From contig JACJOC010000017.1 of the NCBI GenBank assembly GCA_014695345.1, positions 186,001 through 250,000 on the forward strand: DNA of 64,000 nt, given 5' to 3'. The translations under genes and the position numbers were made by a program. This document shows, in pieces, positions 26,102 to 35,001 of this stretch; positions within the stretch are counted from its first letter, which is position 1; every line of letters starts with the position of its first letter. This DNA is from Cyanobacteria bacterium FACHB-471. Lineage in GTDB: Bacteria > Cyanobacteriota > Cyanobacteriia > Elainellales > Elainellaceae. The notes beneath the pieces are model-generated. The model saw only the letters and a list, made by a program, of their open reading frames with translations. It was not told the DNA's origin and made no database searches.

Positions 26102-26862
26102 TGCTGTCGGCAAAACTCTAAGGCGATCGCCACCTCACCCGTTTGTTGGGGATAGGAGACTGGAGGACGAGCGATCGTTACCCACTTCACCCCTAGCTCA
26201 ACCGCCACCTGCCGCTTTACATCCTCGCCTCCGGCAACCCCAGAAGCCTTAGAGACAACCATTGAAATTTGCCACTGTTGCCAGAGTGCCCGTTCGAGAT
26301 CGGCTGAAATAGGCGGACGCAAAGCAATTAGGCGATCGGGCGTAAAGCCTGCTGCTAGTGCTGCCTCCAGTGCTGTAACGGAAGGTAAGATGCGGGCAAA
26401 CAGAGTTGCTTGAGATTGCCACGAGCGAAACTGTTCCAACGGTCTGTAGCCCACAACTAACAGCACCCTTTGTCCCTTCAGATAATCCCCAGCTACCAGG
26501 GTTCCAAAGTTATCTAAAATGATTTGGTTTGAGCTACTGTTTTCGTCCAGGCTTGGTCGTTCATAGCGCAGATAGGGAAGTTGAAATTTAGCAGCAGCGG
26601 CGATCGCCATCCTGGACACTTCCACTGCAAATGGATGAGACGAATCCAAAATGCAGCTAATCTGGTGAGTTTGCAAAAAATCTTTGAGCTGCACCTCGGA
26701 CAGGCGACCCACCCAAACTTGTAGTGATGGAGTTGAGCAATAGAGCGATCGCGCTGATTCGGTCGTTACGGTGACGATGCAGGGCAGATTAGAGTGGGCG
26801 ATCACCCGTACTAGTTGCACACTTTCCTGAGTACCGCCAATCAGCCAGATTTGCCCAAACAT
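26074..26862 (-). CDS. cobK: Precorrin-6A reductase (cobalamin pathway)
   Basis: A 262-residue protein of the CobK/CbiJ family, which reduces precorrin-6A (or the cobalt form) with NADPH during corrin-ring synthesis. The opening IWLIGGTQESVQLV is the family's GGTxE nucleotide motif. Further landmarks are ILDSSHPFAVEVS, LPYLRYERPS, VLLVVGYRPLEQF, and the C-terminal SKASGVAGGEDVKRQVA. Cyanobacteria make pseudocobalamin, and a free-standing cobK is common. It overlaps the convergent Uma2 gene by 28 bases, and a methyltransferase gene sits 5 bases upstream in the same direction, probably one transcript. Confidence 0.92.
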   Translation of the reverse strand: MFGQIWLIGGTQESVQLVRVIAHSNLPCIVTVTTESARSLYCSTPSLQVWVGRLSEVQLKDFLQTHQISCILDSSHPFAVEVSRMAIAAAAKFQLPYLRYERPSLDENSSSNQIILDNFGTLVAGDYLKGQRVLLVVGYRPLEQFRSWQSQATLFARILPSVTALEAALAAGFTPDRLIALRPPISADLERALWQQWQISMVVSKASGVAGGEDVKRQVAVELGVKWVTIARPPVSYPQQTGEVAIALEFCRQHYTSGSIPN

Positions 26863-26867
26863 GAGGA

Positions 26868-27608
26868 TCAGGAAAAGCGCACTTTATAAAGCTGAAATAG
26901 TTCTCCTGGCTGCTGTTTCACAATTTTTGCACCAGCCGACTGAATCATTTTCTGCCAAGCTGTCAGCGATTCCAGGAATACTTCAGCACCTAAATAAGTT
27001 TCTAAGATTGCCCAGTTCTCAGCGATCGCTGAATCAGGATCGATTGCGTCAAACACAAACAGTCCCTCTGGCTTGAGCACTCGCTTTGCTTCTGACAAGA
27101 CGGTACTCCAATAATCCAGCGGATAGTAGCAGCTAAATCCAGTGGCGATCGCCAGATCGAACTGGTTTTCTTCGTAGCTCAATCGATGCGCCCCGCCAAG
27201 CTGCACACCCTTAAACAGTTTTGAATTCAGCTGAGGTCCGCGCGCGTTCAGCGTGTCTCGTGCCACCTCACTAATCTCCTGACCGTAAAAAAATGCTTCC
27301 CAATCACGCCAGGGATAGATCAGGAAACTCACTCCACAGCCAATATCCAGGCAGCGCTGCTGCTTACGAGGTTGGGCAATTTCCCAGAACGGTGAGGCAA
27401 TCTTGGCAGCGAGAGAACCGGAAGCCCATTCTCGAAAAATTGGCATTGCCTCGACTTCGGGCGGCAAATCAAACGATTCCCGTCGATATTCCTGATTAAA
27501 TCGACGTGCTACTACTGCAAGTTGGGTCTGCCAATCTGGGCTGCTGTTGGAGCGATCGCCCAAAAAATTGGCTAGATCTTGAGAATTGCGTTTCCGTTCC
27601 TGGGGCAT
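26868..27608 (-). CDS. Class I SAM-dependent methyltransferase
   Basis: A 246-residue soluble methyltransferase. The SAM motif CLDIGCGVSFLIYPW is near residue 87-100, followed by the acidic FYGQEIS and motif-IV-like FDLAIATGFSCYYP, with an AKRVLKPEGLFVFDAIDPDS motif as in the UbiE/COQ5-like group. Substrate cannot be told. It lies 5 bases upstream of cobK in the same direction, so a link to tetrapyrrole or cofactor metabolism is possible but not shown. A small membrane protein gene precedes it with a 9-base gap. Confidence 0.9.
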   Translation of the reverse strand: MPQERKRNSQDLANFLGDRSNSSPDWQTQLAVVARRFNQEYRRESFDLPPEVEAMPIFREWASGSLAAKIASPFWEIAQPRKQQRCLDIGCGVSFLIYPWRDWEAFFYGQEISEVARDTLNARGPQLNSKLFKGVQLGGAHRLSYEENQFDLAIATGFSCYYPLDYWSTVLSEAKRVLKPEGLFVFDAIDPDSAIAENWAILETYLGAEVFLESLTAWQKMIQSAGAKIVKQQPGELFQLYKVRFS

Positions 27609-27617
27609 TCCGTTCTG

Positions 27618-27800
27618 TTACCCCTTCAGCGCTCGGTTAAAGTTTTGACGATAGGACCTATTAGAAATCAACAAAACTGGCCACAGTGCCGCTAGATAAA
27701 GCTTTCCCTGGCTGAAGTTAGTGCGGTGAAATCCTGTCCAAAACTTCCATACACCGCCTAGATAAACAGCTAACAGCACAAAACCAAGTAATCCAGTCAT
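27618..27800 (-). CDS. Small membrane protein of unknown function
   Basis: A 60-residue protein: a hydrophobic N-terminal membrane segment (LLGFVLLAVYLGGVWKFW), a polar loop and a second weaker hydrophobic stretch (LAALWPVLLI), ending with a basic tail (NRSYRQNFNRALKG). The tight spacing to the methyltransferase and cobK genes (9 and 5 bases) suggests one transcript. It resembles small conserved cyanobacterial membrane proteins. Function unknown. Confidence 0.7.
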   Translation of the reverse strand: MTGLLGFVLLAVYLGGVWKFWTGFHRTNFSQGKLYLAALWPVLLISNRSYRQNFNRALKG

Positions 27801-28112
27801 CGCTTAAACTCCAGTTTGAAGTCAGACGCTTTAATCCAAGTGTAGAGTAGCGAACCGAATTCCTGCTACACCCCTTAATATGCTTAATACCCTGTTCCAA
27901 TTTGCGGGATATCGTTACTATTCTCTTGAGCAATGAAAAATATTTGAGTTCAACGAAGCAACTGTGAAGATTCTCACAAATCACCTCTAGTGGGGATATT
28001 CAGAGTTTCTTGCCCATAGGAGACTGCATAAGCAGATAAGTTATACAAATATGCGGTTCAGTCTTAACCGCAAAATTACAGAGAGACGGTTGGCAACAAC
28101 TAAGGAGGATTT
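27801..28112. other. Divergent intergenic region before the sugar nucleotidyltransferase gene
   Basis: About 312 bases. It contains a short hairpin (28052-28058 / 28066-28072, TGCGGTT / AACCGCA) about 40 bases before the next start and the ribosome site AAGGAGG at about 28101-28107. The hairpin could be a small 5'-UTR element. No other signal noticed. Confidence 0.45.
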
Positions 28113-30686
28113 ATGCGAGCAGTGCTGATGGCCGGTGGATCGGGAACACGGCTCAGGCCGCTAACCTGCGACTTGCCAAAGCCGATGGTCCCTATCCTAA
28201 ATCGTCCGATAGCCGAACACATCGTCAATTTGCTCAAGCGGCATCGAATTACAGAAGTGATCGCAACTCTGCACTACCTACCAGATGTGATGCGCGACTA
28301 TTTTCAGGATGGCAGCGACTTTGGGGTGCAAATGACCTATGCCGTTGAGGAAGATCAACCCTTGGGCACTGCGGGCTGTGTCAAAAATGTTGCTGAATTG
28401 TTAGATGAAACGTTTCTCGTGATCAGTGGCGATAGCATTACAGATTTTGACTTGAGTGCGGCGATTCAGTTTCATAAGCAGCGCGGCTCAAAAGCCACAC
28501 TGGTGCTGACGCATGTTCCTAACCCAATCGATTTTGGAGTGGTCATCATTGATGAAAATCAGCGAATCCGCCGGTTTCTAGAAAAGCCTTCTAGCAGCGA
28601 AATCTTTTCAGACACGGTGAATACAGGTACCTACATCCTGGAACCAGAGGTGTTGGACTACCTGCCTGTTAATCAGGAATCAGATTTTTCTAAGGAACTA
28701 TTCCCGCTGCTGCTAGAGAAGGGGGAACCTATGTATGGTTATGTGGCGGAGGGTTACTGGTGTGATGTGGGTCATCTCGATGCTTATCGGGAGGCACAGT
28801 ATGACGCACTATATCGAAAGGTAAAGCTGGATAGTAGCTATGAAGAGCGATCGCCCAATTTATGGGTAGGACAAAACACTTACATTGACCCAACTGTTCA
28901 GATTGAGACTCCAGCACTCATTGGTAGCAATTGCCGGATTGGGGCACGGGTACAAATCGATGCCGGAACGGTAATTGGCGATAATGTGACGATTGGTTCT
29001 GATGCAGATTTGAAGCGACCGATTGTGTGGAATGGAGCAATTGTGGGGGATGAAGTTCACCTGAGAGCCTGTGTTGCAGCGCGGGGTGTTCGCATCGATC
29101 GCCGTGCTCATGTATTAGAAGGGGCGATCGTCGGTTCACTTTCGACGGTGGGCGAGGAGGCGTTGATTAATCCAGCAGTACGTGTCTGGCCAAGCAAAAA
29201 AATTGAACCGGGCGCAACACTCAACATGAATTTAATCTGGGGACATGCCGCCCATCGCAACCTATTTGGACAACGCGGCGTTTCAGGACTGGCAAATGTA
29301 GATATCACGCCAGAGTTTGCAGTCAGGTTGGGTGCAGCCTATGGCTCAACGCTCAAACCGGGTTCTAATGTGACTGTCTCTCGTGACCAGCGCAGCATTT
29401 CGCGTATGGTGTCGCGATCGCTGATTGCTGGGCTCATGTCCGTGGGCATCAATGTGCAAAATTTAGAAGCAACCGCCATTCCGGTTGCCCGTGCGGTGTT
29501 GCCCACACTATCGGTTGCCGGGGGAATTCATGTGCGGGTTGGCTCCGATCGCTCTGACCACATTTTGATCGAGTTTTTTGACGCAAAGGGAATCAACCTT
29601 TCCAAAGGGCGAGAAAAGAAGATTGAAGGCGCTTACTTCAAGGAAGATTTTCGCCGAGCGCAGATTCAGGAAATCGGCAACGTCGTTTATCCAGGTCAGG
29701 TAATCGACATCTACAGCACTAGCTTTGAGCGCCACCTCAACGCAGAAGCGATTCGCAACAGCAATTCTAAAGTGGTGATCGACTACGTGTATGCCGTATC
29801 AGGTGCCGTTCTACCTATTCTCTTGGGTAAATTTGGCTGCGACGCCGTGGTGCTAAACGCGAGCCTCAGCCCTAACGTTCCCTCGGTAGCAGACCGGGAA
29901 GTGCTGTTAAGCCAACTGGGACATGTGGTAGAAGCACTAAAAGCCAACCTGGGCGTACAGGTGTCTGCAAATGGCGAACAGTTGATTTTGGTAGACGAGT
30001 CAGGCAGTGCCATTCGCGGCGAACTGCTGACCGCGCTGATGGTTCATATGATTTTGACAGAGCATCCACGAGGCACGGTGGTTGTACCAGTGAATGCCTC
30101 CAGCACAGTGGAGCAGATTGCCCGTCGTCATGATGGTAAGGTGATTCGCACTAAAGCAAACCCGACTGCGCTGATGGAAGCCTGCCACACTAACAGCAAT
30201 GTGGTTTTGGGTGGCAGCGGGGAAATGGGCTTTATCTTCCCCCAATTGCATCCTGGCTTTGACGCAATGTTTTGCATCGCTAAACTGATCGAAATGTTGA
30301 CGCTGCGAGAACAGGAGATGTTTGGCAACGCACCACGCACACTAGGTCAAATTCGAGCAGAACTGCCTCGCGTTTGCCACAAAACGATCACGGTGCGTTG
30401 CCCCTGGACGGCAAAAGGGGCATTGATGCGGCATCTAGTCGAAACCCATCCGGCTGAGGATCTCGACTTGACGGACGGGGTAAAGATTCTCAACCCGCAG
30501 CATGACAGTTGGGTTTTGGTGTTGCCAGATGCTGGAGAACCGCTGGTGCATCTATTTGCAGATAGCAGCGATCGCGGCTGGGTCGATGAAACTTTGAGAG
30601 AATATCGCGCTCAAGTGCAAGAGTTTGTCGATCACGAGCAGGGCACTGAGGAACCTCGAATTGATCTCGACAAAATAGGCGTTTGA
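28113..30686 (+). CDS. GDP-mannose-pyrophosphorylase-like protein fused to a degenerate phosphomannomutase domain
   Basis: An 857-residue fusion. The nucleotidyltransferase domain (1-235) has the [11 protein letters not shown] signature and LPKPMVPI. A left-handed beta-helix (about 250-365) follows, with NxxIGxxVxIDAG-type hexapeptides. The last ~480 residues follow the phosphomannomutase/phosphoglucomutase layout. However, the phosphoserine loop TASHNP is missing: the corresponding place reads [21 protein letters not shown], so mutase activity is doubtful. This architecture recurs in cyanobacteria and other bacteria, annotated as mannose-1-phosphate guanyltransferase. It probably makes a nucleotide sugar for glycans. 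The ATG follows a perfect AAGGAGG site. It stands alone, upstream of ssb. Confidence 0.88.
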   Translation: MRAVLMAGGSGTRLRPLTCDLPKPMVPILNRPIAEHIVNLLKRHRITEVIATLHYLPDVMRDYFQDGSDFGVQMTYAVEEDQPLGTAGCVKNVAELLDETFLVISGDSITDFDLSAAIQFHKQRGSKATLVLTHVPNPIDFGVVIIDENQRIRRFLEKPSSSEIFSDTVNTGTYILEPEVLDYLPVNQESDFSKELFPLLLEKGEPMYGYVAEGYWCDVGHLDAYREAQYDALYRKVKLDSSYEERSPNLWVGQNTYIDPTVQIETPALIGSNCRIGARVQIDAGTVIGDNVTIGSDADLKRPIVWNGAIVGDEVHLRACVAARGVRIDRRAHVLEGAIVGSLSTVGEEALINPAVRVWPSKKIEPGATLNMNLIWGHAAHRNLFGQRGVSGLANVDITPEFAVRLGAAYGSTLKPGSNVTVSRDQRSISRMVSRSLIAGLMSVGINVQNLEATAIPVARAVLPTLSVAGGIHVRVGSDRSDHILIEFFDAKGINLSKGREKKIEGAYFKEDFRRAQIQEIGNVVYPGQVIDIYSTSFERHLNAEAIRNSNSKVVIDYVYAVSGAVLPILLGKFGCDAVVLNASLSPNVPSVADREVLLSQLGHVVEALKANLGVQVSANGEQLILVDESGSAIRGELLTALMVHMILTEHPRGTVVVPVNASSTVEQIARRHDGKVIRTKANPTALMEACHTNSNVVLGGSGEMGFIFPQLHPGFDAMFCIAKLIEMLTLREQEMFGNAPRTLGQIRAELPRVCHKTITVRCPWTAKGALMRHLVETHPAEDLDLTDGVKILNPQHDSWVLVLPDAGEPLVHLFADSSDRGWVDETLREYRAQVQEFVDHEQGTEEPRIDLDKIGV

Positions 30687-30841
30687 GCATTGAGGAAGTA
30701 GAGGCTGTCAACTTCTTCTGTCAGATCTTATACTAGTAGACGGTAGGTCAAGTGTACTATTTTGTGAAACTTCGGAAGGAGAGCGATCGCCTTCAACAAT
30801 GTGGAGAATCGCGTCTCTACAGAACTAACGCGAAAAATCTA

Positions 30842-30870
30842 CCCCAAAAAATGCAGAGTTGGGGCTTTTT
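30842..30870 (+). terminator. Rho-independent terminator upstream of ssb
   Basis: Arms CCCCAA (30842-30847) and TTGGGG (30859-30864), with an 11-base loop and a C followed by TTTTT. It falls before the ssb ribosome site and probably ends the preceding 2.6 kb gene. Confidence 0.7.
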
Positions 30871-30906
30871 AGATTAAAACTATTATTTGAGCTCAGGAGT
30901 GTTGAG

Positions 30907-31413
30907 ATGAATAGCTGTATTTTGATGGCGGAGATTATTCAAGAACCTCAGCTTCGCTATACCTCTGATAATCAAACGCCGATCACTGAAATGATCGTTC
31001 AATTTCCAGGAATACGGGATGATGACCCACTAGCAACCATGAAGGTAGTGGGCTGGGGCAATTTAGCCCAAGAGATTCAGGAGCGCTTTCATGAGGGCGA
31101 TCGCGTCATTATTGAGGGTCGCCTCAGCATGAATACCATAGATCGCCCTGAAGGGTTCAAGGAAAAGCGGGCTGAGCTGACCGCCCAAAAAATTCACAGC
31201 GTTAGCGGAGACGTAGTCGCCAGCGCAGTTTCTAATCCTGCAACTGCCGCTGCACCCGCACCTACATCTGCACCTGCATCCGCACCTCGTAGTCAGGCAC
31301 CTGCTAAAACGGCGAGTCGCTCGGCAACCCGCTCTGCTGCTCCGGAAACTAGCAAGTCTGCTGCCTACTCTGCACCTGCTGAGACGGCAGACTACGACGA
31401 CATTCCGTTCTAA
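30907..31413 (+). CDS. ssb: Single-stranded-DNA-binding protein (thylakoid-associated type)
   Basis: A 168-residue protein: an OB-fold (about 1-105) opening MNSCILMAEIIQEPQLRYTSD, containing KVVGWGNLAQEI and GDRVIIEGRLSMNT, followed by an Ala/Pro/Ser-rich linker and the acidic tip DYDDIPF that binds partner proteins in SSB. The sequence follows the cyanobacterial Slr1034-type protein, recorded as a thylakoid-associated SSB. It could be the main SSB or a specialised paralog. The start is the ATG at 30907 (AGGAG 8 bases ahead); an in-frame extension from 30859 would include the terminator at 30842-30870. Confidence 0.94.
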   Translation: MNSCILMAEIIQEPQLRYTSDNQTPITEMIVQFPGIRDDDPLATMKVVGWGNLAQEIQERFHEGDRVIIEGRLSMNTIDRPEGFKEKRAELTAQKIHSVSGDVVASAVSNPATAAAPAPTSAPASAPRSQAPAKTASRSATRSAAPETSKSAAYSAPAETADYDDIPF

Positions 31414-31493
31414 ATGCTGTGTTATTGGGAGCGATCGCACGAATGCCAATCTTTTGGCTTAATTTCAGCGTTCGTTCTCAAATAATTCTGCAT

Positions 31494-31844
31494 TCAATTA
31501 CAAGCATATTTGAGCGTGTCCAAATTCAGAATTTGCTCCAGGCCCCAAAGGTGAATAGTTTGGTCACGCCCAGCAGAGGCAATTCACTTTGCTGTTGGGG
31601 CTAAATCCGTCGAGTCACGCCCCTTCAAGCAATCGCCAAAGCCAACTTAAAATAACGGGCGTACAGATCGCATCTCGGTAAAACCTTCTGATTTTGCACG
31701 CTCGTCTAACGTAATTTCTTCTCCACTTAGATGATGCAACGCTAGCTGAATCAGGTAAGGATTGCTACCCATTAGCGACATCAATTGCTCAACCGAATCT
31801 GTTGCCATCTCCGTACCTGCCTTTTCTATATAGGCTCTCAGCAA
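31494..31844 (-). pseudogene. Decayed AAA-like/WD40 fusion gene (remnant)
   Basis: Two pieces on the minus strand remain. From 31844 down to 31647 is a 65-residue open reading with VEQLMSLMGSNPYLIQLALHHLSGEEITLDE, which matches the C-terminal part of the cyanobacterial AAA-like (AAA_35) domain. Downstream, 31620 to 31494 reads as a final WD40 repeat after one frameshift: FSPNSK, then ASAGRDQTIHLWGLEQILNLDTLKYACN and a TGA. The middle (most of the WD40 propeller) is deleted and the frames are broken. Intact relatives are large AAA/WD40 signalling proteins. A 5' part is missing as well, so no product is expected. Confidence 0.75.
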
Positions 31845-32957
31845 TCCTTACGCTTTGGAAATCGGGTTTTCATCGTGCTTCAATTCACCTCTCCTCGATA
31901 AAAATTTACTTGCTTTGAGAAGCTGTTCTTTTTATCACTCCCGTCCTAACTTTACAGCTAGCAATTCACCGTAAGACATCACTTAGGCAAGAATAATTAT
32001 CATTTACTTTCATGGGTATACAGTATTTAGTCTTAATTTAGTTAAACTTTAATTCTTTTTATACAAGACGTTAATAGCGCAGTTGCTAAACGGTCACAAC
32101 AACCTGCTATGAACTTGTTGTAAATTTCCTACGAATGAACTATTCAACTTAATTCTCATGTTGAATTAGGATAGCCATGGCAGTAACTTGCTAAAAATAG
32201 GAGTTCCGGCGCTTAAATTGCGTGGTTAATTTGCAATTTTCACTTAGTAAGAGATTTAGCGTCAGCTATCCCAACTAAAGTGAAGAATTACTTAGTGATT
32301 AAAGAGAAATCTCTCGTAAACAGCTAGTCCGAAGAGCCTGATAGACGAACAGTCTACTGATACTCTGTGAGAGCGAGCAAGTCAGGATCACCTGAAGTTG
32401 GCAAGTCACTCACGCTAGTCAAGCTGCCGAGCTATTGACCTGCAAGGAGAAAATAGATTTACGAAACTGAATTTTCACCAAGTGGCAGTAAAAAGTTGCG
32501 CTCACAGAATCTAAACTTCTCATCAATAAATATTAATTCACGGTCTGCCTTTGGATAGATGACGACACTTCAATTTTAGCAGCCCCAGAATTGTTAAGTT
32601 GAGAAATGTATCGATCGTTCTAGGAGTTTGCTCAAATTCCTAGAAAGTGTTGAGCATCGCAGATTCTAGGAATCCTCATGCTATAACAACTACAGCATCC
32701 TCCAGTGGTCTACGTTGCGCTTTAATCTGGTGCATTACCTTTAGGTGTTTTATTAGACTGCATTAGTAGACCAATCAACTTAATTTGTGTCTTTCAATTA
32801 ATAGACTTTCGGCAAACATTAACAACAAGTTCCATTAAATTAACGTTCTTGTGTTAACCAGTTTGTTTAGCGGAATCCTTGGGAAAGTTAATTAGGTAAT
32901 AGTTGCTTAATGTTAAAGACTGACTAGATTAATTTGTAGCTATCCAACAACCCAAGA
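31845..32957. other. 1.1-kb non-coding, A/T-rich region
   Basis: No credible protein gene. The left part adjoins the pseudogene and may be further eroded DNA. A G/C-richer stretch at about 32305-32445 has several short hairpins and is described as a candidate RNA. The right end serves as the leader of the ethylene-receptor-like kinase, whose start at 32958 has no strong ribosome site (ACCCAAGA only). Confidence 0.6.
32305..32445 (+). ncRNA. Candidate structured RNA (unnamed)
   Basis: Within A/T-rich DNA this ~140-base piece has four adjacent hairpins: TAGAC/GTCTA (32342-32346 / 32352-32356), CTCT/AGAG (32363-32366 / 32370-32373), TCAGG/CCTGA (32382-32386 / 32391-32395) and GTCAAGCT/AGC-TA-TTGAC (32418-32425 / 32430-32439). 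It does not match a tRNA, group II intron domain V or riboswitch I know. Strand is a guess from the downstream gene. Confidence 0.3.
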
Positions 32958-34868
32958 ATGTTCACGGAAAACTTTATTCCTCACGGACACTGCTATCTGT
33001 GGAAGCCCGATTTAGTAGGCTTGCACATTGTGTCAGATGCGTTAATCGCGATCGCCTACTATTCGATTCCCCTGACTCTGATCTACCTTGTCCAAAAGCG
33101 GCGAGACATTCCCTTTAACTGGATCTTTTTGCTGTTTGGGGCATTCATTGTTTCCTGCGGCACCACTCATTTATTAGAAATCTGGACACTTTGGCATCCT
33201 GTCTACTGGATTTCTGGAATGACCAAATTGGGAACTGCTGCTATTTCTCTCTACACAGCGATCGCACTGGTAAAGTTGCTTCCTGTGGCGATGGCAATTC
33301 CCAGTGCGGCGCAGCTAGAAGCTGTCAACGACGAGATTAGGGAACGCCAGCGAATTGAAGCAGAACTCAAGCAAAAAAATTTAGCACTGGAGCAAGCAAA
33401 GCTAGAGGCAGATTTAGCCAATCGGGCAAAGAGCGAATTTTTGGCAAACATGACCCACGAGCTACGCACTCCTTTGAACGCAATCTTGGGCTTTACAGAA
33501 CTGTTGACCTGTGACTCAAACCTCACCACCGACCAGCACGAACAACTCCGCATCATTGACCGCAGCGGCGAACATCTGCTGTCGCTGATCAACGATGTGC
33601 TGGAGATGTCGAAGATTGAAGCAGGCATGACAACGCTCAATCCCAACAGCTTTGATCTATGCGGACTGATTGCCAGACTGAAAGAGATGCTGCAACTCAA
33701 GGCTGAGTCTAAAGGCTTGCAGTTTATTACGGCGATCGCCCCGGATGTGCCGCAATACATTCAAGCAGATGAAAATAAGTTACGTCAGGTATTGCTCAAT
33801 CTGCTGAGTAATGCCATCAAATTTACCGTGACGGGCAGCGTTGAACTGCATGTAGCAGCTAAAACAGCCCTAAACGATGGTGATTCTTCACCAGATCAAA
33901 TTCTCTACTTTGAGGTGACAGACACCGGTCCTGGCATCGCTCCCCACGAGATTGAAGCCTTGTTCAACCCCTTTGTACAAACTGAGACAGGACGCAAATC
34001 TCAAGAGGGAACAGGATTGGGATTAGCGATTAGCCATCGATTTGTGGACATGATGGGCGGTAAGCTAATGCTTGACAGCAAGCTAGGAGAGGGAACGGCG
34101 ATCGCCTTTGACCTACCCGTTGAACTAACCCCAGCCCCACTCAGCTATGCCAACCTCTCAGGAGAACGGGTAATTGGGATAGCTCCCGAACAGCCCACCT
34201 ACCGCATTCTGGTAATCGAAGACCGTTGGGAAAATCGTAGCTTGCTGGTGAGAATGCTCAGCAACATCGGCTTTGAGGTGCTTGAGGCAAACGATGGGCA
34301 GGAAGGAGTCACCCTCTGGCAAAATTGGGAACCCCACCTGGTTTTGATGGACATGCGAATGCCTATCATGGACGGCTATGAAGCAACTCGACGCATTAAA
34401 GCCAATCCTAAAGGACAGTCAACCGCCGTCATTGCAATCACTGCCAGTGCCTTTGACGAAGAACGCGCCAAGATTATGGCAACAGGCTGTGACGACTTTG
34501 TTCGCAAACCCATTCGAGAAGCATTGCTCTTAAGTAAAATTGCTCAACATCTGGGAGTGCGCTATCTCTATGAAAGTTCCTCTCAAACGCCCTTGCTTCA
34601 AACTACAGAAGCCGAGCATTTGACAGAAATCAAAATGCCCAAACACGAAGCACTGCTGGCGATGCCGTCGCTCTGGCTAGAGCAGCTGAATGAGGCAGCT
34701 TTGAGGGGCGATCGCCAACAAATTTACACCTTATTGGACTACATTCCTGATCCAGATTCATCTTTAAAGTCAGCCTTAACTACTTTGGTTAAAAACTTTC
34801 GCCTGGATTTAATTGCGAATTTGACCCAGGAGAGTGCAAGCGAATCGCAATTCTCAAATCATCTGTAG
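32958..34868 (+). CDS. Ethylene-receptor-like hybrid histidine kinase
   Basis: A 636-residue membrane kinase. The first ~110 residues form an ETR1-type ethylene-binding domain of three hydrophobic segments with D27, Y34, I37, P38, C67 and H71. These are exactly the counterparts (offset of 2) of ETR1 D25, Y32, I35, P36, C65 and H69, including the copper ligands Cys and His. A coiled linker (about 116-156) leads directly to HisKA (H167), then HATPase_c (N284, DTGPGI at 322, GTGLGL at 351), then a receiver domain with phospho-acceptor D465. No GAF or PAS domain lies between, unlike ETR1. Cyanobacterial SynEtr1 is a known relative that binds ethylene and affects phototaxis. Binding here is predicted, not shown. 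Gene alone. Confidence 0.95.
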   Translation: MFTENFIPHGHCYLWKPDLVGLHIVSDALIAIAYYSIPLTLIYLVQKRRDIPFNWIFLLFGAFIVSCGTTHLLEIWTLWHPVYWISGMTKLGTAAISLYTAIALVKLLPVAMAIPSAAQLEAVNDEIRERQRIEAELKQKNLALEQAKLEADLANRAKSEFLANMTHELRTPLNAILGFTELLTCDSNLTTDQHEQLRIIDRSGEHLLSLINDVLEMSKIEAGMTTLNPNSFDLCGLIARLKEMLQLKAESKGLQFITAIAPDVPQYIQADENKLRQVLLNLLSNAIKFTVTGSVELHVAAKTALNDGDSSPDQILYFEVTDTGPGIAPHEIEALFNPFVQTETGRKSQEGTGLGLAISHRFVDMMGGKLMLDSKLGEGTAIAFDLPVELTPAPLSYANLSGERVIGIAPEQPTYRILVIEDRWENRSLLVRMLSNIGFEVLEANDGQEGVTLWQNWEPHLVLMDMRMPIMDGYEATRRIKANPKGQSTAVIAITASAFDEERAKIMATGCDDFVRKPIREALLLSKIAQHLGVRYLYESSSQTPLLQTTEAEHLTEIKMPKHEALLAMPSLWLEQLNEAALRGDRQQIYTLLDYIPDPDSSLKSALTTLVKNFRLDLIANLTQESASESQFSNHL

Positions 34869-34942
34869 CAATCCCAGATGGCTTGTAGAAACTCAATGAA
34901 TCGTGTCACTGCGGAACTCTCACAATCAATTTGGGATTGCTA
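34866..34942. repeat. 11-base inverted repeat flanking the kinase stop
   Basis: TAGCAATCCCA (34866-34876, starting at the kinase stop codon) is repeated inverted at 34932-34942. The arms are perfect with a 55-base spacer. Long spacing makes a terminator unlikely; the sequence resembles arms of small cyanobacterial elements. Confidence 0.5.
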
Positions 34943-35001
34943 GATAACGTAAATCTTCTGGTCGTTAGCACCCTCCAGAGAACTTCGTTCAGGGATGCAA
35001 G

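Noticed and set aside
31419-31604. Plus-strand 61-codon reading after ssb
   Set aside because: It overlaps the minus-strand WD40 remnant and has no ribosome site.
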